This document shows, one piece after another, positions 43,511-52,297 of a stretch of DNA of 64,000 nt; within the stretch, counting starts at the first letter, position 1; each line of letters opens with the position of its first letter. The notes below the pieces were generated by a model that was not told where the DNA came from, did no database searches, and worked only from the letters and a program-made list of their open reading frames with translations. This DNA is from Streptomyces apocyni (GTDB lineage: Bacteria; Actinomycetota; Actinomycetes; Streptomycetales; Streptomycetaceae), in NCBI RefSeq assembly GCF_009739465.1, contig NZ_WHOM01000040.1:174531-238530 (forward strand), given 5' to 3'. A program made the position numbers and the translations under genes.

Positions 43511-44224
43511 CTAGGGGGCGATCCCGACCCTGGGAATCGTCGGGGTCGACCCCTGAGAAGCGGCCTCGTCCCGCGGCGGCACGGACAGCCGCCGCATCCC
43601 GACCTCACCGACCCCGCCACGCACACGATCACCCACGCGATCACGCACGCGATGACCCACACGTACGCGACGACGCAGCCGGGCCCTGGCGGCTGGCACC
43701 ACGGCGAGATGGGCCAGTGCGACGCCCACGGTGTTCAGGAACAGCGAGTCCACATCGACGACCTGGCCCGGCACCCCGGTCTGCGCCAGCGCGATACCCA
43801 GCGACAGCAGCGCACCGGCGGCGACCGTACGGGTCAGCGACGCCAGCGGCGACACCTGAAGCCGCCCGCCGACCATCGGAAGCAGCACCCCGAGCGGGGC
43901 GAGCAGCAGCAGTTCCCGGCCCAGACTGCGCACGGCCGCCTCGGGTCCCAGGGCGAGGTCGGCCTTGATCCCGGCCAGGGGCTGCAAATTGGCGGCGCTC
44001 ATCCACGGCACGTCCAGGGGACGCAGGGTGAGCCAGCCGACGAGCAGAAGGTGTACGGCCAGGAGGAGCACTCCTGCCGCACGGAAGCGAGTGGCGACGT
44101 TGCCGCCGCGCGAGCCATGACGCTGCACGTCCCCCAAGACGCCAGCACGGCCAGGATCGGTTCCGCGTGCCCCCACGCGCTCCATCTCCGCCCACCACGC
44201 GCCCTGGCGCGGCTGTGGAGACAA
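43511..44224 (-). CDS. VanZ-family membrane protein
   Basis: Four to five hydrophobic helices with VanZ features: G-W-L-T-L-R-P, N-L-x-P-L-A-G-I, L-L-L-L-A-P-L-G-V-L-L-P, and the V-D-V-D-S-L-F-L-N-T-V-G strand. The C-terminal tail (about residues 185-215) is an imperfect Arg/Val/Gly repeat (RVRVGHRVRDRVGDRVRG), and the N-terminal 40 residues are unconserved. Starts at TTG 44224, ATG 44185 or later are possible. Function of the family is poorly known; some members confer low glycopeptide resistance. Confidence 0.72.
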   Translation of the reverse strand: MSPQPRQGAWWAEMERVGARGTDPGRAGVLGDVQRHGSRGGNVATRFRAAGVLLLAVHLLLVGWLTLRPLDVPWMSAANLQPLAGIKADLALGPEAAVRSLGRELLLLAPLGVLLPMVGGRLQVSPLASLTRTVAAGALLSLGIALAQTGVPGQVVDVDSLFLNTVGVALAHLAVVPAARARLRRRVRVGHRVRDRVGDRVRGGVGEVGMRRLSVPPRDEAASQGSTPTIPRVGIAP

Positions 44225-44251
44225 GCGTTAGGGCCTGTCCGGCGGGCAGCC

Positions 44252-44881
44252 CTAACCGCCGACTGTCTCCGTCGGTACGGGCACCGTGCCGGGGCGGGCG
44301 CGGAGCGCGTCCGTGCACGCGTAGCTGCGGAGGGGGTCGGAGCCACGGCCGCCCAGGATCACGGTGTCCTCGCCGCTCGCCACCGCGCTGTGCGCGAAGG
44401 TGCAGACGACCTGGGCCAGGGCGAACGGGGAGAGCCCTTCGGGTGGTGTGCTCAGCCGGAGCGCGGTCTTCGGGTCGCCCTCGCGCGGGCCCGTGACGGT
44501 CGCCCGAGCGCGCAGGTCCGTGGCGAAACCCGCCTGCGCCTCCTCCTCGGATGTCGGCTGCCGCAACGCGTCGAGCAGCGCCTGCGCCACCGGTACGCGT
44601 TCGTTCTCACCCGCTCCCGCGTCCCCGTCCGGGGCCTGGGGGAGCTCCACCGTCCGGTCCACCGCCACCAGCTGCGAACCACACACCAGGAAGACCTGCG
44701 CCAGCGTGCCCCCCGCCGCGCGCGCCTCGACGCCCTGCGCCGTGGTCACACACGCCACCCGCGAGGGCGCGGGCCCGAAGTCGGTCGGCACCTCCGTCGC
44801 CCTGATCCCGCACCCGGCGAGCAGCAGGACCCCACAGCCCGCGAGTACCGCACCCGCCCGCCGCACGCGCCACCGGCTCAT
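44252..44881 (-). CDS. Lipoprotein of the afsQ operon
   Basis: 209 residues with a clear lipobox L-L-A-G-C (Cys24). The mature domain contains a possible beta-propeller-free GerMN-like segment (LVAVDRTVELP, VAQALLDALRQPTSEEEAQAGFATDL, SPFALAQVVCTFA) related to actinobacterial LpqB/GerMN lipoproteins. ATGA overlap with afsQ2, so it is translated as the third member of afsQ1-afsQ2-lipoprotein; S. coelicolor has a lipoprotein gene in the same place. It may modulate AfsQ2 sensing at the membrane surface. Confidence 0.8.
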   Translation of the reverse strand: MSRWRVRRAGAVLAGCGVLLLAGCGIRATEVPTDFGPAPSRVACVTTAQGVEARAAGGTLAQVFLVCGSQLVAVDRTVELPQAPDGDAGAGENERVPVAQALLDALRQPTSEEEAQAGFATDLRARATVTGPREGDPKTALRLSTPPEGLSPFALAQVVCTFAHSAVASGEDTVILGGRGSDPLRSYACTDALRARPGTVPVPTETVGG

Positions 44882-46656
44882 CGGTCGGCCCCCCTGGTCG
44901 CGGCGTCGTGAGCGCTGTCGTGAGTGCTGTCGTGAGCGGTACCGCCAGTGGTACCGCCCGCGGTATCGGCGTCAGTGTCGACATCGACATCGACGCGGTC
45001 ACCGGGGCGCCCCCTGAAGCCCCCGCCGCCGCCCTCGCGACCCTCGCGACCCGCACGGTCGCAGCCGTCCTCGCCGTCCGCCTCCCCGTCCGACGGGTCC
45101 TGTGGCAGCCGCAGGGTGAACACCGCGCCCCCCGCGGGCGAGTTGGCGGCGGTGATCTCACCGCCGTGGATATGCGCGTTCTCCAGCGCGATGGACAGCC
45201 CGAGCCCGCTGCCCTCAGACCTCGGCCGGGACGCGCTCGCCTTGTAGAAACGGTCGAAGACATGCGGCAGTACGTCCTGCGGAATACCCGGGCCGTTGTC
45301 GCGCACCTCGATGGTCAGCTCCGCTCCTCGTGCCGCGGAACGGGTCTCCCGTACGGACACCCGCACCGGAGATCCGCCGTGCTTGAGCGCGTTGCCGATC
45401 AGGTTCGCCAGGATGACGTCGAGGCGCCGCGGATCGAGCCGCGCCATGATCCCGCGCTCCGCGTCCAGGTCGACCGCGTCCAGCCAGGCACGGGCGTCGA
45501 TACACGCGGTGATCTGGTCCGCGATGTCCACGTCGTCCAGGACCAGCCGCGCGGTGCCCGCGTCAAAGCGGGTGACCTCCATCAGGTTCTCCACCAGGTC
45601 GTTCAGCCGTCGCGTCTCGCTGACCACCAGACGTACCGCCGGAGCGATCATCGGGTCGAGGCTGTCCTCTTCCTCCTCCAGGACCTCCGTCACCGCCGTG
45701 ATCGCGGTCAGCGGCGTCCGCAGCTCGTGCGACATGTCCGCGACGAACCGCCGACTGGACTCCTCCCGCGCGCTCATGTCCGCGACCTTCTTCTCCAGCG
45801 CGGCCGCCGTGCTGTTGAACGTACGGGACAGCTCGGCCAGTTCGTCGGTGCCCGAGACCCGCAGCCGGGTGTGCAGCTCGCCCTCGCCGAGCCGCCGCGC
45901 GGCGACCCCCAGCCGGTGCACCGGCTTGAGCACCGTCGTCGCCGCGGCCTGCGCCAGCAGCGCCGCGCCGACCAGTGCCAGCGCGGTGGCGATCCCCAGC
46001 GACCAGCCCAGCGAACTGAGGTCCTGCTCCTCCGCCTCCAGGGACTTGAGCATGTACCCGGTCGGCCCGCCGTCCCCGATCACCCGCGCCCCGCCCACCA
46101 GATAGGGCGTGCCGTCGGTGACGATCCGCTGCCAGAAGACGTGGTACTCGTCCTTGTTGCCGCCGCCGACGGGCTGCCGCTTGTTCACCGTGTCCCGGAG
46201 GGACTTCGGGACGTCGTCCCGGGTGAAGGTGTCCAGGTCGGAGTTGCCGACCACCGTCTTGCCGTCCGCGTCTCTGGCGATCAGCAGCACGCTGTAGCGC
46301 TGGCTGCCGAGCGACATCTGGACGGCGGCACGCCGCAGTTCGTCCTTCGTCGGGTCCTTCGGAAGCGACGCCGCGCGGTTCTGCATCTCTTCTTTGAAGT
46401 CGTTCAGCGCCGCGTCCTGCGTGCGGGTCAGCACGGCCTCGCGATTGAGCCAGTACGCGATACCCGAGGCGGAGACCGCGGCGGTCAGCGCCACCAGGCC
46501 GAACACCACGACCAGCCGCAGCCGCAGGCTGGTGAACCGCAGCCGGGCGAGCACCGTCCTACGTGGCCCGCGCCGCGCGCCGCCGCCGTCGCCGTCCTCG
46601 ACGTCGTCCGCCGGTGTCCGCGCCCGTGACTCCGCCTGAGTCTCCGCCCGTGTCAC
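44878..46656 (-). CDS. afsQ2: Sensor histidine kinase AfsQ2
   Basis: 592 residues. Two transmembrane helices (about residues 37-60 and 220-245) flank an extracytoplasmic sensor; then HAMP (LGVAARRLGEGELHTRLRVSGTDELAELSRTFN), HisKA with F-V-A-D-M-S-H-E-L-R-T-P-L (phospho-His), and HATPase with N-L-I-G-N-A-L-K-H, D-N-G-P-G-I-P and G-L-G-L-S-I-A. GTG start overlaps the afsQ1 stop. A long Asp/Thr/Gly/His-rich C-terminal tail is encoded by repetitive DNA. In S. coelicolor AfsQ1/Q2 responds to nitrogen (glutamate) conditions and controls antibiotic and nitrogen genes. Identity rests on synteny plus domains. Confidence 0.88.
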   Translation of the reverse strand: MTRAETQAESRARTPADDVEDGDGGGARRGPRRTVLARLRFTSLRLRLVVVFGLVALTAAVSASGIAYWLNREAVLTRTQDAALNDFKEEMQNRAASLPKDPTKDELRRAAVQMSLGSQRYSVLLIARDADGKTVVGNSDLDTFTRDDVPKSLRDTVNKRQPVGGGNKDEYHVFWQRIVTDGTPYLVGGARVIGDGGPTGYMLKSLEAEEQDLSSLGWSLGIATALALVGAALLAQAAATTVLKPVHRLGVAARRLGEGELHTRLRVSGTDELAELSRTFNSTAAALEKKVADMSAREESSRRFVADMSHELRTPLTAITAVTEVLEEEEDSLDPMIAPAVRLVVSETRRLNDLVENLMEVTRFDAGTARLVLDDVDIADQITACIDARAWLDAVDLDAERGIMARLDPRRLDVILANLIGNALKHGGSPVRVSVRETRSAARGAELTIEVRDNGPGIPQDVLPHVFDRFYKASASRPRSEGSGLGLSIALENAHIHGGEITAANSPAGGAVFTLRLPQDPSDGEADGEDGCDRAGREGREGGGGGFRGRPGDRVDVDVDTDADTAGGTTGGTAHDSTHDSAHDAATRGADR

Positions 46657-47339
46657 TGAGGGCTGTCCAATCGGTAGCCGACCCCGCGCACCGTACGGAT
46701 CAGCGTGGGCGAGGACGGTACGTCCTCCACCTTCGCGCGCAGCCGCTGCACACAGGCGTCCACCAGACGGGAGTCCCCGAGGTAGTCGTGCTCCCAGACC
46801 AGCCGCAGCAGCTGCTGGCGGGAGAGCGCCTGCCCCGGCCTGCGGCTCAGCTCAAGCAGCAGCCGCAGCTCGGTGGGCGTCAGCTGGAGGTCCTCGCCAT
46901 CCTTGGTGACCGTCATCGCGGAACGGTCGATGACCAGGCTGCCGAAGACCGCCGAGTCGTTGGCCTCCCGCTCGCCGCGCCGCAGCACCGCGCGGATACG
47001 GGCGTCGAGCACCCGCCCCTGCACCGGCTTCACCACGTAGTCGTCGGCGCCGGACTCCAGGCCGACCACCACGTCGATGTCGTCGTTACGCGCGGTCAGC
47101 AGGATGATCGGCAGCTGGTCGGTGCGCCGAATGCGACGACACACCTCAAAACCGTCGATACCGGGCAGCATCACATCCAGCACGATCAGGTCGGGCCGTT
47201 GCTCGCGCAGCAGCTTCAGACCATCCTCGCCGGTGGCGGCGGTGGCAACACGATGCCCCTGGCGCGTCAGCGACAGCTCCAGGGCCGTGCGGATGGCGTC
47301 ATCGTCCTCGATCAGCAACAGGGAAGGCACAGGGGTCAT
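46653..47339 (-). CDS. afsQ1: Response regulator AfsQ1
   Basis: OmpR-type regulator, 228 residues: receiver with acidic pocket E-D-D-D and phosphorylated Asp55 in L-I-V-L-D-V-M-L-P-G, Lys in Y-V-V-K-P, and a winged-helix Trans_reg_C domain. If translation starts at GTG 47330 instead of ATG 47339 the Asp becomes number 52, the figure I recall for AfsQ1. Neither start has a strong ribosome site. It is divergent from sigQ with a matching binding box in between, and coupled to afsQ2. Confidence 0.9.
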   Translation of the reverse strand: MTPVPSLLLIEDDDAIRTALELSLTRQGHRVATAATGEDGLKLLREQRPDLIVLDVMLPGIDGFEVCRRIRRTDQLPIILLTARNDDIDVVVGLESGADDYVVKPVQGRVLDARIRAVLRRGEREANDSAVFGSLVIDRSAMTVTKDGEDLQLTPTELRLLLELSRRPGQALSRQQLLRLVWEHDYLGDSRLVDACVQRLRAKVEDVPSSPTLIRTVRGVGYRLDSPQ

Positions 47340-47411
47340 TCTGACCCATGGTGCGGTGCGGTATCGACAGTTGGAGCGCTCCCATCATTCCCACCCAGGC
47401 AAGGAGACCTT

Positions 47412-47427
47412 GTGACAGGTCTGTGAC
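47412..47427. promoter_or_regulatory. AfsQ1 box GTGAC-N6-GTGAC
   Basis: Exact match to the AfsQ1 consensus I recall (GTnAC, six bases, GTnAC), in the afsQ1-sigQ intergenic region, 97 bases before the sigQ start. It would serve autoregulation and activation of sigQ. Confidence 0.8.
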
Positions 47428-47508
47428 AGTCGACGGACACCGTCATGAAGTCGCGGCGAGAGTCTTTTTCTCGAAGCCGCACACAGACTCCACGACGGGG
47501 GGCGCGAG

Positions 47509-48279
47509 ATGAACACGCTGCAGCACCGCACCAGCTCAAGCGCAGTTGTCACGCGTCTGCACGACGTCGTACGGGGTGATCGGAATGAGCGGAATGAGAA
47601 GTCCGGTGCTGTGAGCGGGCGGGGGTGCGCTCGCGGCACCGGGCGTCAGCACACCACGTACCTGAAGGTGGTTGACGCACGTCAGGCCGTGGCGGGCGAC
47701 GGGGGCGCCGCCGCGACGGGGGAGCGTAAGGCCCAGGTCCAGGACCAGGCGACGGAGGCCGCAGCCGCCTTCACCGCCTACGTCCAGGAGCGCCGCGCCT
47801 CGCTGTACGCCACCGCCTACCACCTGACCGGCGACCGGTTCGAGGCCGAGGACCTGCTGCAGAGCGCGCTGTTCTCGACCTACCGGGCCTGGGACCGGAT
47901 CAGCGACAAGGCGGCCGTCGGCGGCTATCTGCGCCGGACGATGACTAACCTGCACATCAGCGCCTGGCGGCGGCGCAAGCTCAACGAGTACCCGACCGAG
48001 GAGCTCCCGGAGACGGTGGGCGACACGGACGCGATGCGCGGCACCGAGCTGCGCGCGGTCCTCTGGCAGGCCCTGGCCCGGCTGCCTGAGCTGCAGCGCA
48101 CCATGCTGGTGCTGCGCTACTACGAGGGCCGTACCGACCCTGAGATCGCGGACATCCTCGACATCAGCGTCGGTACGGTCAAGTCGAGCATCTGGCGGTC
48201 ACTGCGCCGCCTGCGCGAGGACGAGGCGCTCAGCCTCGGCCGCGACCTTGAGGAGTCCTTCGGCGAGCTGGTCGCGTAA
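47509..48279 (+). CDS. sigQ: ECF sigma factor SigQ
   Basis: 256 residues. An unusually long, low-complexity N-terminus of about 85 residues precedes region 2 (RRASLYATAYHLTGDRFEAEDLLQSALFSTYRAWDRI) and region 4 (LPELQRTMLVLRYYEGRTDPEIADILDISVGTVKSSIWRSLRRLR), the SigE-family type. Position divergent from afsQ1 identifies it as SigQ. The AfsQ1 box lies in its promoter region. The first conserved residues start near 47750, so an internal start is possible, but ATG 47509 has a G-rich site. Confidence 0.85.
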   Translation: MNTLQHRTSSSAVVTRLHDVVRGDRNERNEKSGAVSGRGCARGTGRQHTTYLKVVDARQAVAGDGGAAATGERKAQVQDQATEAAAAFTAYVQERRASLYATAYHLTGDRFEAEDLLQSALFSTYRAWDRISDKAAVGGYLRRTMTNLHISAWRRRKLNEYPTEELPETVGDTDAMRGTELRAVLWQALARLPELQRTMLVLRYYEGRTDPEIADILDISVGTVKSSIWRSLRRLREDEALSLGRDLEESFGELVA

Positions 48280-48289
48280 CACGCCGAAG

Positions 48290-48420
48290 GCTGGGGGAAC
48301 GGGGAGCAGGGGGGCGTCGCTTCGGGGGAGGCGGCGGAGTGGGGGGACTGGGGGATCGGGGGGAGTGGGGAAACGGGGGACCACAGGTCCCCTGTGGGGG
48401 CCCCACGGGGGATTAAGGGG
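48290..48420. other. G-run-rich intergenic tract (G-quadruplex-prone)
   Basis: More than ten runs of four to six G on the plus strand, separated by 2-12 bases, directly after sigQ. It also contains overlapping short palindromes (CCACAGG/CCTGTGG and GTGGGGGCCCCAC at about 48379-48404). No ORF of coding quality. Confidence 0.6.
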
Positions 48421-48427
48421 AAAACGC

Positions 48428-48466
48428 ACAGCGGGATCGGAGGCTGGGGGCCTACGGTCCCGCTGT
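48428..48466 (+). terminator. Hairpin downstream of sigQ
   Basis: 9-bp stem ACAGCGGGA / TCCCGCTGT with a 21-base loop, between the convergent sigQ and uridine-kinase-like genes. Confidence 0.55.
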
Positions 48467-48537
48467 CGCGTGCGGTGGGTGCGCTAGGTGCGCTGGGTGC
48501 GGTGCTGTGGTGCCTGCGGTGATGTGGTGTGGGTGGG

Positions 48538-49176
48538 TTACGGCGTTGAGGCGCGGGCCTTTACACAGCGGCCCGCCGCCGCCGCGGCGAGGCGGCCCAG
48601 GGCCTCGGCCTTGCCGCACGGGTGTGCGCCGAGTGCCGCCTGGCGGCTGACGATGGCGCGTTCGGCGCGCATCAGCCGCCAGCCGCGGCGGAGCAGGAAC
48701 GGCACTGACTTGCGCCCCTCCTTGAGGTCCCGCAGCAGCCGCCGCCGGAAGGTGGTGCTGGCGCGGCCCCGCAGGCACAGGGCGTCGGCCAGGACGCCCA
48801 GTTCGCGGCAGCGCCCCACGATGTCCGCGGCGAAGATCCCCTCCGCGACGAACAGCGGCGTGCGTTCGATGTCGAGCACCTCGGTACCGGTCCGCGCGCT
48901 GGTGGCGATGTCGTACACCGGCACCCGGGTGCGGCCCGTGCGGCACAGCTCCTCGATCGCGGTGACCGCGGCGTTCGCGTCCCAGGCCGCCGGGGAGTCC
49001 CAGTCGATGTCCGTACTGCCGCTGACCAGGGGCAAGGAGGGGTCGTCGCCCTCCTTGTAGAAGTCGTCGAGGCAGAGCACGGGCAGCCCGGAACGGGCGG
49101 CGAGTGACGACTTTCCGGAGCCGGACGGGCCGGTCAGCAGCACGACCCGGGTCGGTATCGAGGGATGGGAGCTCAC
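48538..49176 (-). CDS. Uridine kinase-like P-loop protein
   Basis: 212 residues from GTG 49176 (ATG 49206 is an alternative). Walker A G-P-S-G-S-G-K-S-S near residue 14, L-D-D-F-Y-K-E-G-D-D (nucleoside-binding acidic motif of uridine kinases), D-I-D-W-D-S-P-A-A-W-D, F-V-A-E-G-I-F-A and a basic lid (R-R-L-L-R-D-L-K-E-G-R-K). Phosphorylating uridine/cytidine would fit the nucleoside theme of the region, but no CTACGCGCGTAG box precedes it. Confidence 0.82.
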   Translation of the reverse strand: MSSHPSIPTRVVLLTGPSGSGKSSLAARSGLPVLCLDDFYKEGDDPSLPLVSGSTDIDWDSPAAWDANAAVTAIEELCRTGRTRVPVYDIATSARTGTEVLDIERTPLFVAEGIFAADIVGRCRELGVLADALCLRGRASTTFRRRLLRDLKEGRKSVPFLLRRGWRLMRAERAIVSRQAALGAHPCGKAEALGRLAAAAAGRCVKARASTP

Positions 49177-49318
49177 GGGACACCAGTGTGAGGCATTCGG
49201 CCGCATGGGCGACCCCGGGGGACAGCCTTTGAAACCAGCGTCACACGACAACTACTATCCGTGCGCACTCGGTTACCGCAGGGCAGGTTCGGATCAGAGT
49301 CGGATAGGTGGCGCACCC

Positions 49319-49750
49319 ATGGCACGACAGGCAGCAGGGCAGGCAGCGGGGCAGGCGGCAGGACGCACGGCACGGCACGCGGCGCCCGGGAGGCAGGCCC
49401 GCGCCCTGTTGCGTACGGGACTGACCCTGGCGGCCGCGGGCGCGGCGCTCGGCGTGGGCGGCGGCGCGGCGAACGCGGAGCCGCTCGACGGCATCGTCTC
49501 CACCAGCCCGGACCAGCCGCTGACCAAGACCGTCACGGACACGGCGGCCAGCGCCCTGGCCCCGGCGAAGAACCTCCAGCTGGACCCCCTGGCGAACACG
49601 GGCGTCGACCCGCTGGACAACGCCGCGGGCACCCAGGTGGCCGACTTCCAGCCGGTCTCCACGGCCGCCGCGACGGGGCCGCTGACCGACGGCGGGTCCC
49701 TGGGCAGCCTGCCGGTGACGGGCGACGTGCTGGGCGTGCTGCCTGGGTGA
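49319..49750 (+). CDS. Small secreted protein
   Basis: 143 residues. N-terminal 30 residues carry an A-G-Q-A repeat and many Arg, then a signal core (ALLRTGLTLAAAGAALGVGGGAANA) cleaved near residue 53. Mature part of about 90 residues lacks Cys and contains D-P-L-A-N-T-G-V-D-P-L-D-N-A and G-S-L-P-V-T-G-D-V-L-G-V-L-P-G, similar in style to the protein at 42810. AGGTGG lies upstream. Function unknown. Confidence 0.65.
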   Translation: MARQAAGQAAGQAAGRTARHAAPGRQARALLRTGLTLAAAGAALGVGGGAANAEPLDGIVSTSPDQPLTKTVTDTAASALAPAKNLQLDPLANTGVDPLDNAAGTQVADFQPVSTAAATGPLTDGGSLGSLPVTGDVLGVLPG

Positions 49751-49893
49751 CGCCAGGGGCCCGGCCGGGTGCGACCGGGTGCGGCCGGGGTGCCCCGGAA
49801 TGACAGGAGCCCCGCCTTCCTGGACGGAGGAAGGCGGGGCTGGTCTTTGGGCGTCCGGCCAGTACGTGGTCAGCCGGTCAGCCCGTCAGCCGG

Positions 49894-50799
49894 TCAGTAC
49901 GCCGAGCCCGACGCGCCCAGCGACCCCGTCGGGTGCCAGACCGTCTTGGTCTCCAGGAACGCCGTCAGGCGGTGAGTGCCCGGGTCGGCGGCGAAATCCA
50001 CAGGCTGTGGACGGAGGACGCGCTTGAGGTTGTCCGCGGCCGCGATCTCCAGCTCCTTCGCCAGTGCGTCGTCCGTCACGCCCGTCAGATCGATCGCGTT
50101 GACGTCCTGGTGCGCGGCCAGCGGGGCCGCGAGCTCCGCCGTACGGCCGGACAGGATGTTGACGACGCCGCCGGGCACATCGGACGTGGCCAGCACCTCG
50201 CCGAGTGACAGCGCCGGGAGCGGTGCCTGCTCGGAGGCGATGACGACGGCGGTGTTACCGGTCGCGATGACCGGGGCGAGCACCGAGACCAGCCCCAGGA
50301 ACGACGACTCCTGTGGCGCGACGACGGTGACGACACCGGTCGGCTCGGGCGTGGAGAGGTTGAAGAACGGTCCAGCCACCGGGTTGGCACCGCCGACCAC
50401 CTGGGCGATCTTGTCGGTCCAGCCCGCGTACCAGACCCAGCGGTCGACCGCCGCGTCCACGACCGCCGCGGCCTTGGACTTCGACAGACCCTCGGCGTCG
50501 GCCACCTCGCGCACGAACTGGTCCCGGCGGCCCTCCAGCATCTCCGCGACGCGGTAGAGCACCTGGCCGCGGTTGTACGCGGTCGCCCCCGACCAGCCGC
50601 CGAAGGCCTTGCGCGCGGCCACGACGGCGTCGCGCGCGTCCTTGCGGGAGGAGAGCGGCGCGTTGGCGAGCCACTTGTTCTTTGAGTCGCTCACTTCGTA
50701 CACCCGGCCGCTTTCGGAGCGGGGGAACTTGCCCCCGACGTACAGCTTGTAGGTCTTGAGGACGCTCAGTCGCGAGGAAGAGGAATCAACTGTGCTCAT
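49894..50799 (-). CDS. Half-length, cysteine-free aldehyde dehydrogenase-like protein
   Basis: 301 residues matching only the N-terminal (NAD-binding) half of aldehyde dehydrogenases: L-Y-V-G-G-K-F opening, D-A-V-V-A-A-R-K-A-F-G-G-W, V-V-A-P-Q-E-S-S-F-L-G-L (in place of PWNFP) and N-I-L-S-G. The chain ends before the catalytic loop and contains no cysteine at all, so it cannot form a thiohemiacetal. It overlaps the full-length enzyme by ATGA and would be made in step with it, suggesting a partner or regulatory subunit. Reading is intact, so it is not an obvious pseudogene. Confidence 0.85.
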   Translation of the reverse strand: MSTVDSSSSRLSVLKTYKLYVGGKFPRSESGRVYEVSDSKNKWLANAPLSSRKDARDAVVAARKAFGGWSGATAYNRGQVLYRVAEMLEGRRDQFVREVADAEGLSKSKAAAVVDAAVDRWVWYAGWTDKIAQVVGGANPVAGPFFNLSTPEPTGVVTVVAPQESSFLGLVSVLAPVIATGNTAVVIASEQAPLPALSLGEVLATSDVPGGVVNILSGRTAELAAPLAAHQDVNAIDLTGVTDDALAKELEIAAADNLKRVLRPQPVDFAADPGTHRLTAFLETKTVWHPTGSLGASGSAY

Positions 50800-52292
50800 T
50801 TGCGCTCACCCTTCGGGCTCGACGGGGCGAGGTACGCCTCCAGGCCATGCCGACCGCCCTCGCGGCCGAAGCCCGACTCCTTGTAGCCGCCGAACGGCGA
50901 GGTCGGGTCGAACTTGTTGAATGTGTTGGCCCAGACGATCCCGGCGCGGAGCTTGCTGGCCACCGAGAGGATGCGGGAACCCTTCTCCGTCCAGATGCCC
51001 GCCGACAGGCCGTACTGGCTGTTGTTGGCCTTCGCGACCGCCTCGTCGGGCGTACGGAAGGACAGCACCGACAGCACCGGGCCGAAGATCTCGTCCCGCG
51101 CGATGGTGTGCGCCTGGGTGACGTTCGTGAAGAGCGTCGGCGCGAACCAGTAGCCAGCGGAGGGCAGTTCGCACGGCGCCGACCAGCGCTCGGCGCCCTC
51201 GGCCTCACCGGTCTCGGTCAGGGCCGTGATCCGGGCCAGCTGCTCGGCGGAGTTGATGGCGCCGATGTCGGTGTTCTTGTCGAGCGGGTCGCCGAGGCGC
51301 AGCGTGGAGAGCCGCCGCTTCAGCGAGTCGAGCAGCTCGTCCTGGATCGACTCCTGGACCAGCAGCCGCGAGCCCGCGCAGCAGACCTGGCCCTGGTTGA
51401 AGAAGATGCCGCTGACGATTCCCTCGACGGCCTGGTCGATCGGGGCGTCGTCGAAGACGATGTTGGCGCCCTTGCCGCCCAGTTCGAGTGTGAGCTTCTT
51501 GTCGGTGCCCGCGACCGTGCGGGCGATCTGCTTGCCGACGGCGGTCGAGCCGGTGAAGGCGACCTTGTTGACGTCCGGGTGCGCGACGAGCGCGGCGCCG
51601 CTGTCGCCGTAGCCGGTGAGGATGTTGACGACGCCCTTGGGCAGTCCGGCCTGGCGGCAGATGTCGGCGAAGAAGAGCGCGGAGAGCGGGGTCGTCTCGG
51701 CGGGCTTCAGGACGACCGTGTTGCCGGTGGCGAGCGCTGGCGCGATCTTCCAGGCGAGCATCAGCAGCGGGAAGTTCCAGGGAATGACCTGGCCCGCGAC
51801 GCCGAGCGGCCGTGGGGCCGCCCCGTAGCCAGCGTGGTCCAGCTTGTCGGCCCAGCCCGCGTAGTAGAAGAAGTGCGCGGCGACCAGGGGGAGGTCCGCG
51901 TCGCGGGTCTCCTTGATCGGCTTGCCGTTGTCGAGGGTCTCCAGGACGGCCAGCTCGCGCGAGCGCTCCTGGATGATCCGGGCGATCCGGAAGAGGTACT
52001 TGGCGCGCTCGGCGCCCGGCAGCGCGGACCACATCTCGAAGGCCTTACGGGCGGCCTTCACGGCGCGCTCGACGTCGTCGGCGCCAGCCTGCGCGACCTC
52101 GGAGAGAACCTCTTCGGTGGCGGGCGAGACGGTCTTGAAGACCTTGCCGTCGGCGGCGTCGCTGAACTCGCCGTCGATGAAGAGCCCGTAGGAGGGGGCG
52201 ATGTCGACGACGGAGCGGGACTCGGGCGCGGGCGCGTAGTCGAAGGCCTGGGCTGCTGCCTGTGCCGCGGCCTGTGGTGTCTGGGATGCCAT
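50796..52292 (-). CDS. Aldehyde dehydrogenase (full length)
   Basis: 498 residues, NAD(P)-dependent. P-W-N-F-P, G-S-T-A-V-G-K, general base Glu270 in L-E-L-G-G-K, and catalytic Cys at 304/305 in G-Q-V-C-C-A-G-S-R (two adjacent cysteines). Starts 5 bases after deoC, so the likely substrate is acetaldehyde released from deoxyribose-5-phosphate, giving acetate. Coupled to the half-length homologue downstream. Confidence 0.9.
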   Translation of the reverse strand: MASQTPQAAAQAAAQAFDYAPAPESRSVVDIAPSYGLFIDGEFSDAADGKVFKTVSPATEEVLSEVAQAGADDVERAVKAARKAFEMWSALPGAERAKYLFRIARIIQERSRELAVLETLDNGKPIKETRDADLPLVAAHFFYYAGWADKLDHAGYGAAPRPLGVAGQVIPWNFPLLMLAWKIAPALATGNTVVLKPAETTPLSALFFADICRQAGLPKGVVNILTGYGDSGAALVAHPDVNKVAFTGSTAVGKQIARTVAGTDKKLTLELGGKGANIVFDDAPIDQAVEGIVSGIFFNQGQVCCAGSRLLVQESIQDELLDSLKRRLSTLRLGDPLDKNTDIGAINSAEQLARITALTETGEAEGAERWSAPCELPSAGYWFAPTLFTNVTQAHTIARDEIFGPVLSVLSFRTPDEAVAKANNSQYGLSAGIWTEKGSRILSVASKLRAGIVWANTFNKFDPTSPFGGYKESGFGREGGRHGLEAYLAPSSPKGERK

Positions 52293-52297
52293 GGTGA

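Noticed and set aside
44908..46629. 573-codon frame opposite afsQ2
   Set aside because: Antisense shadow of the kinase gene.
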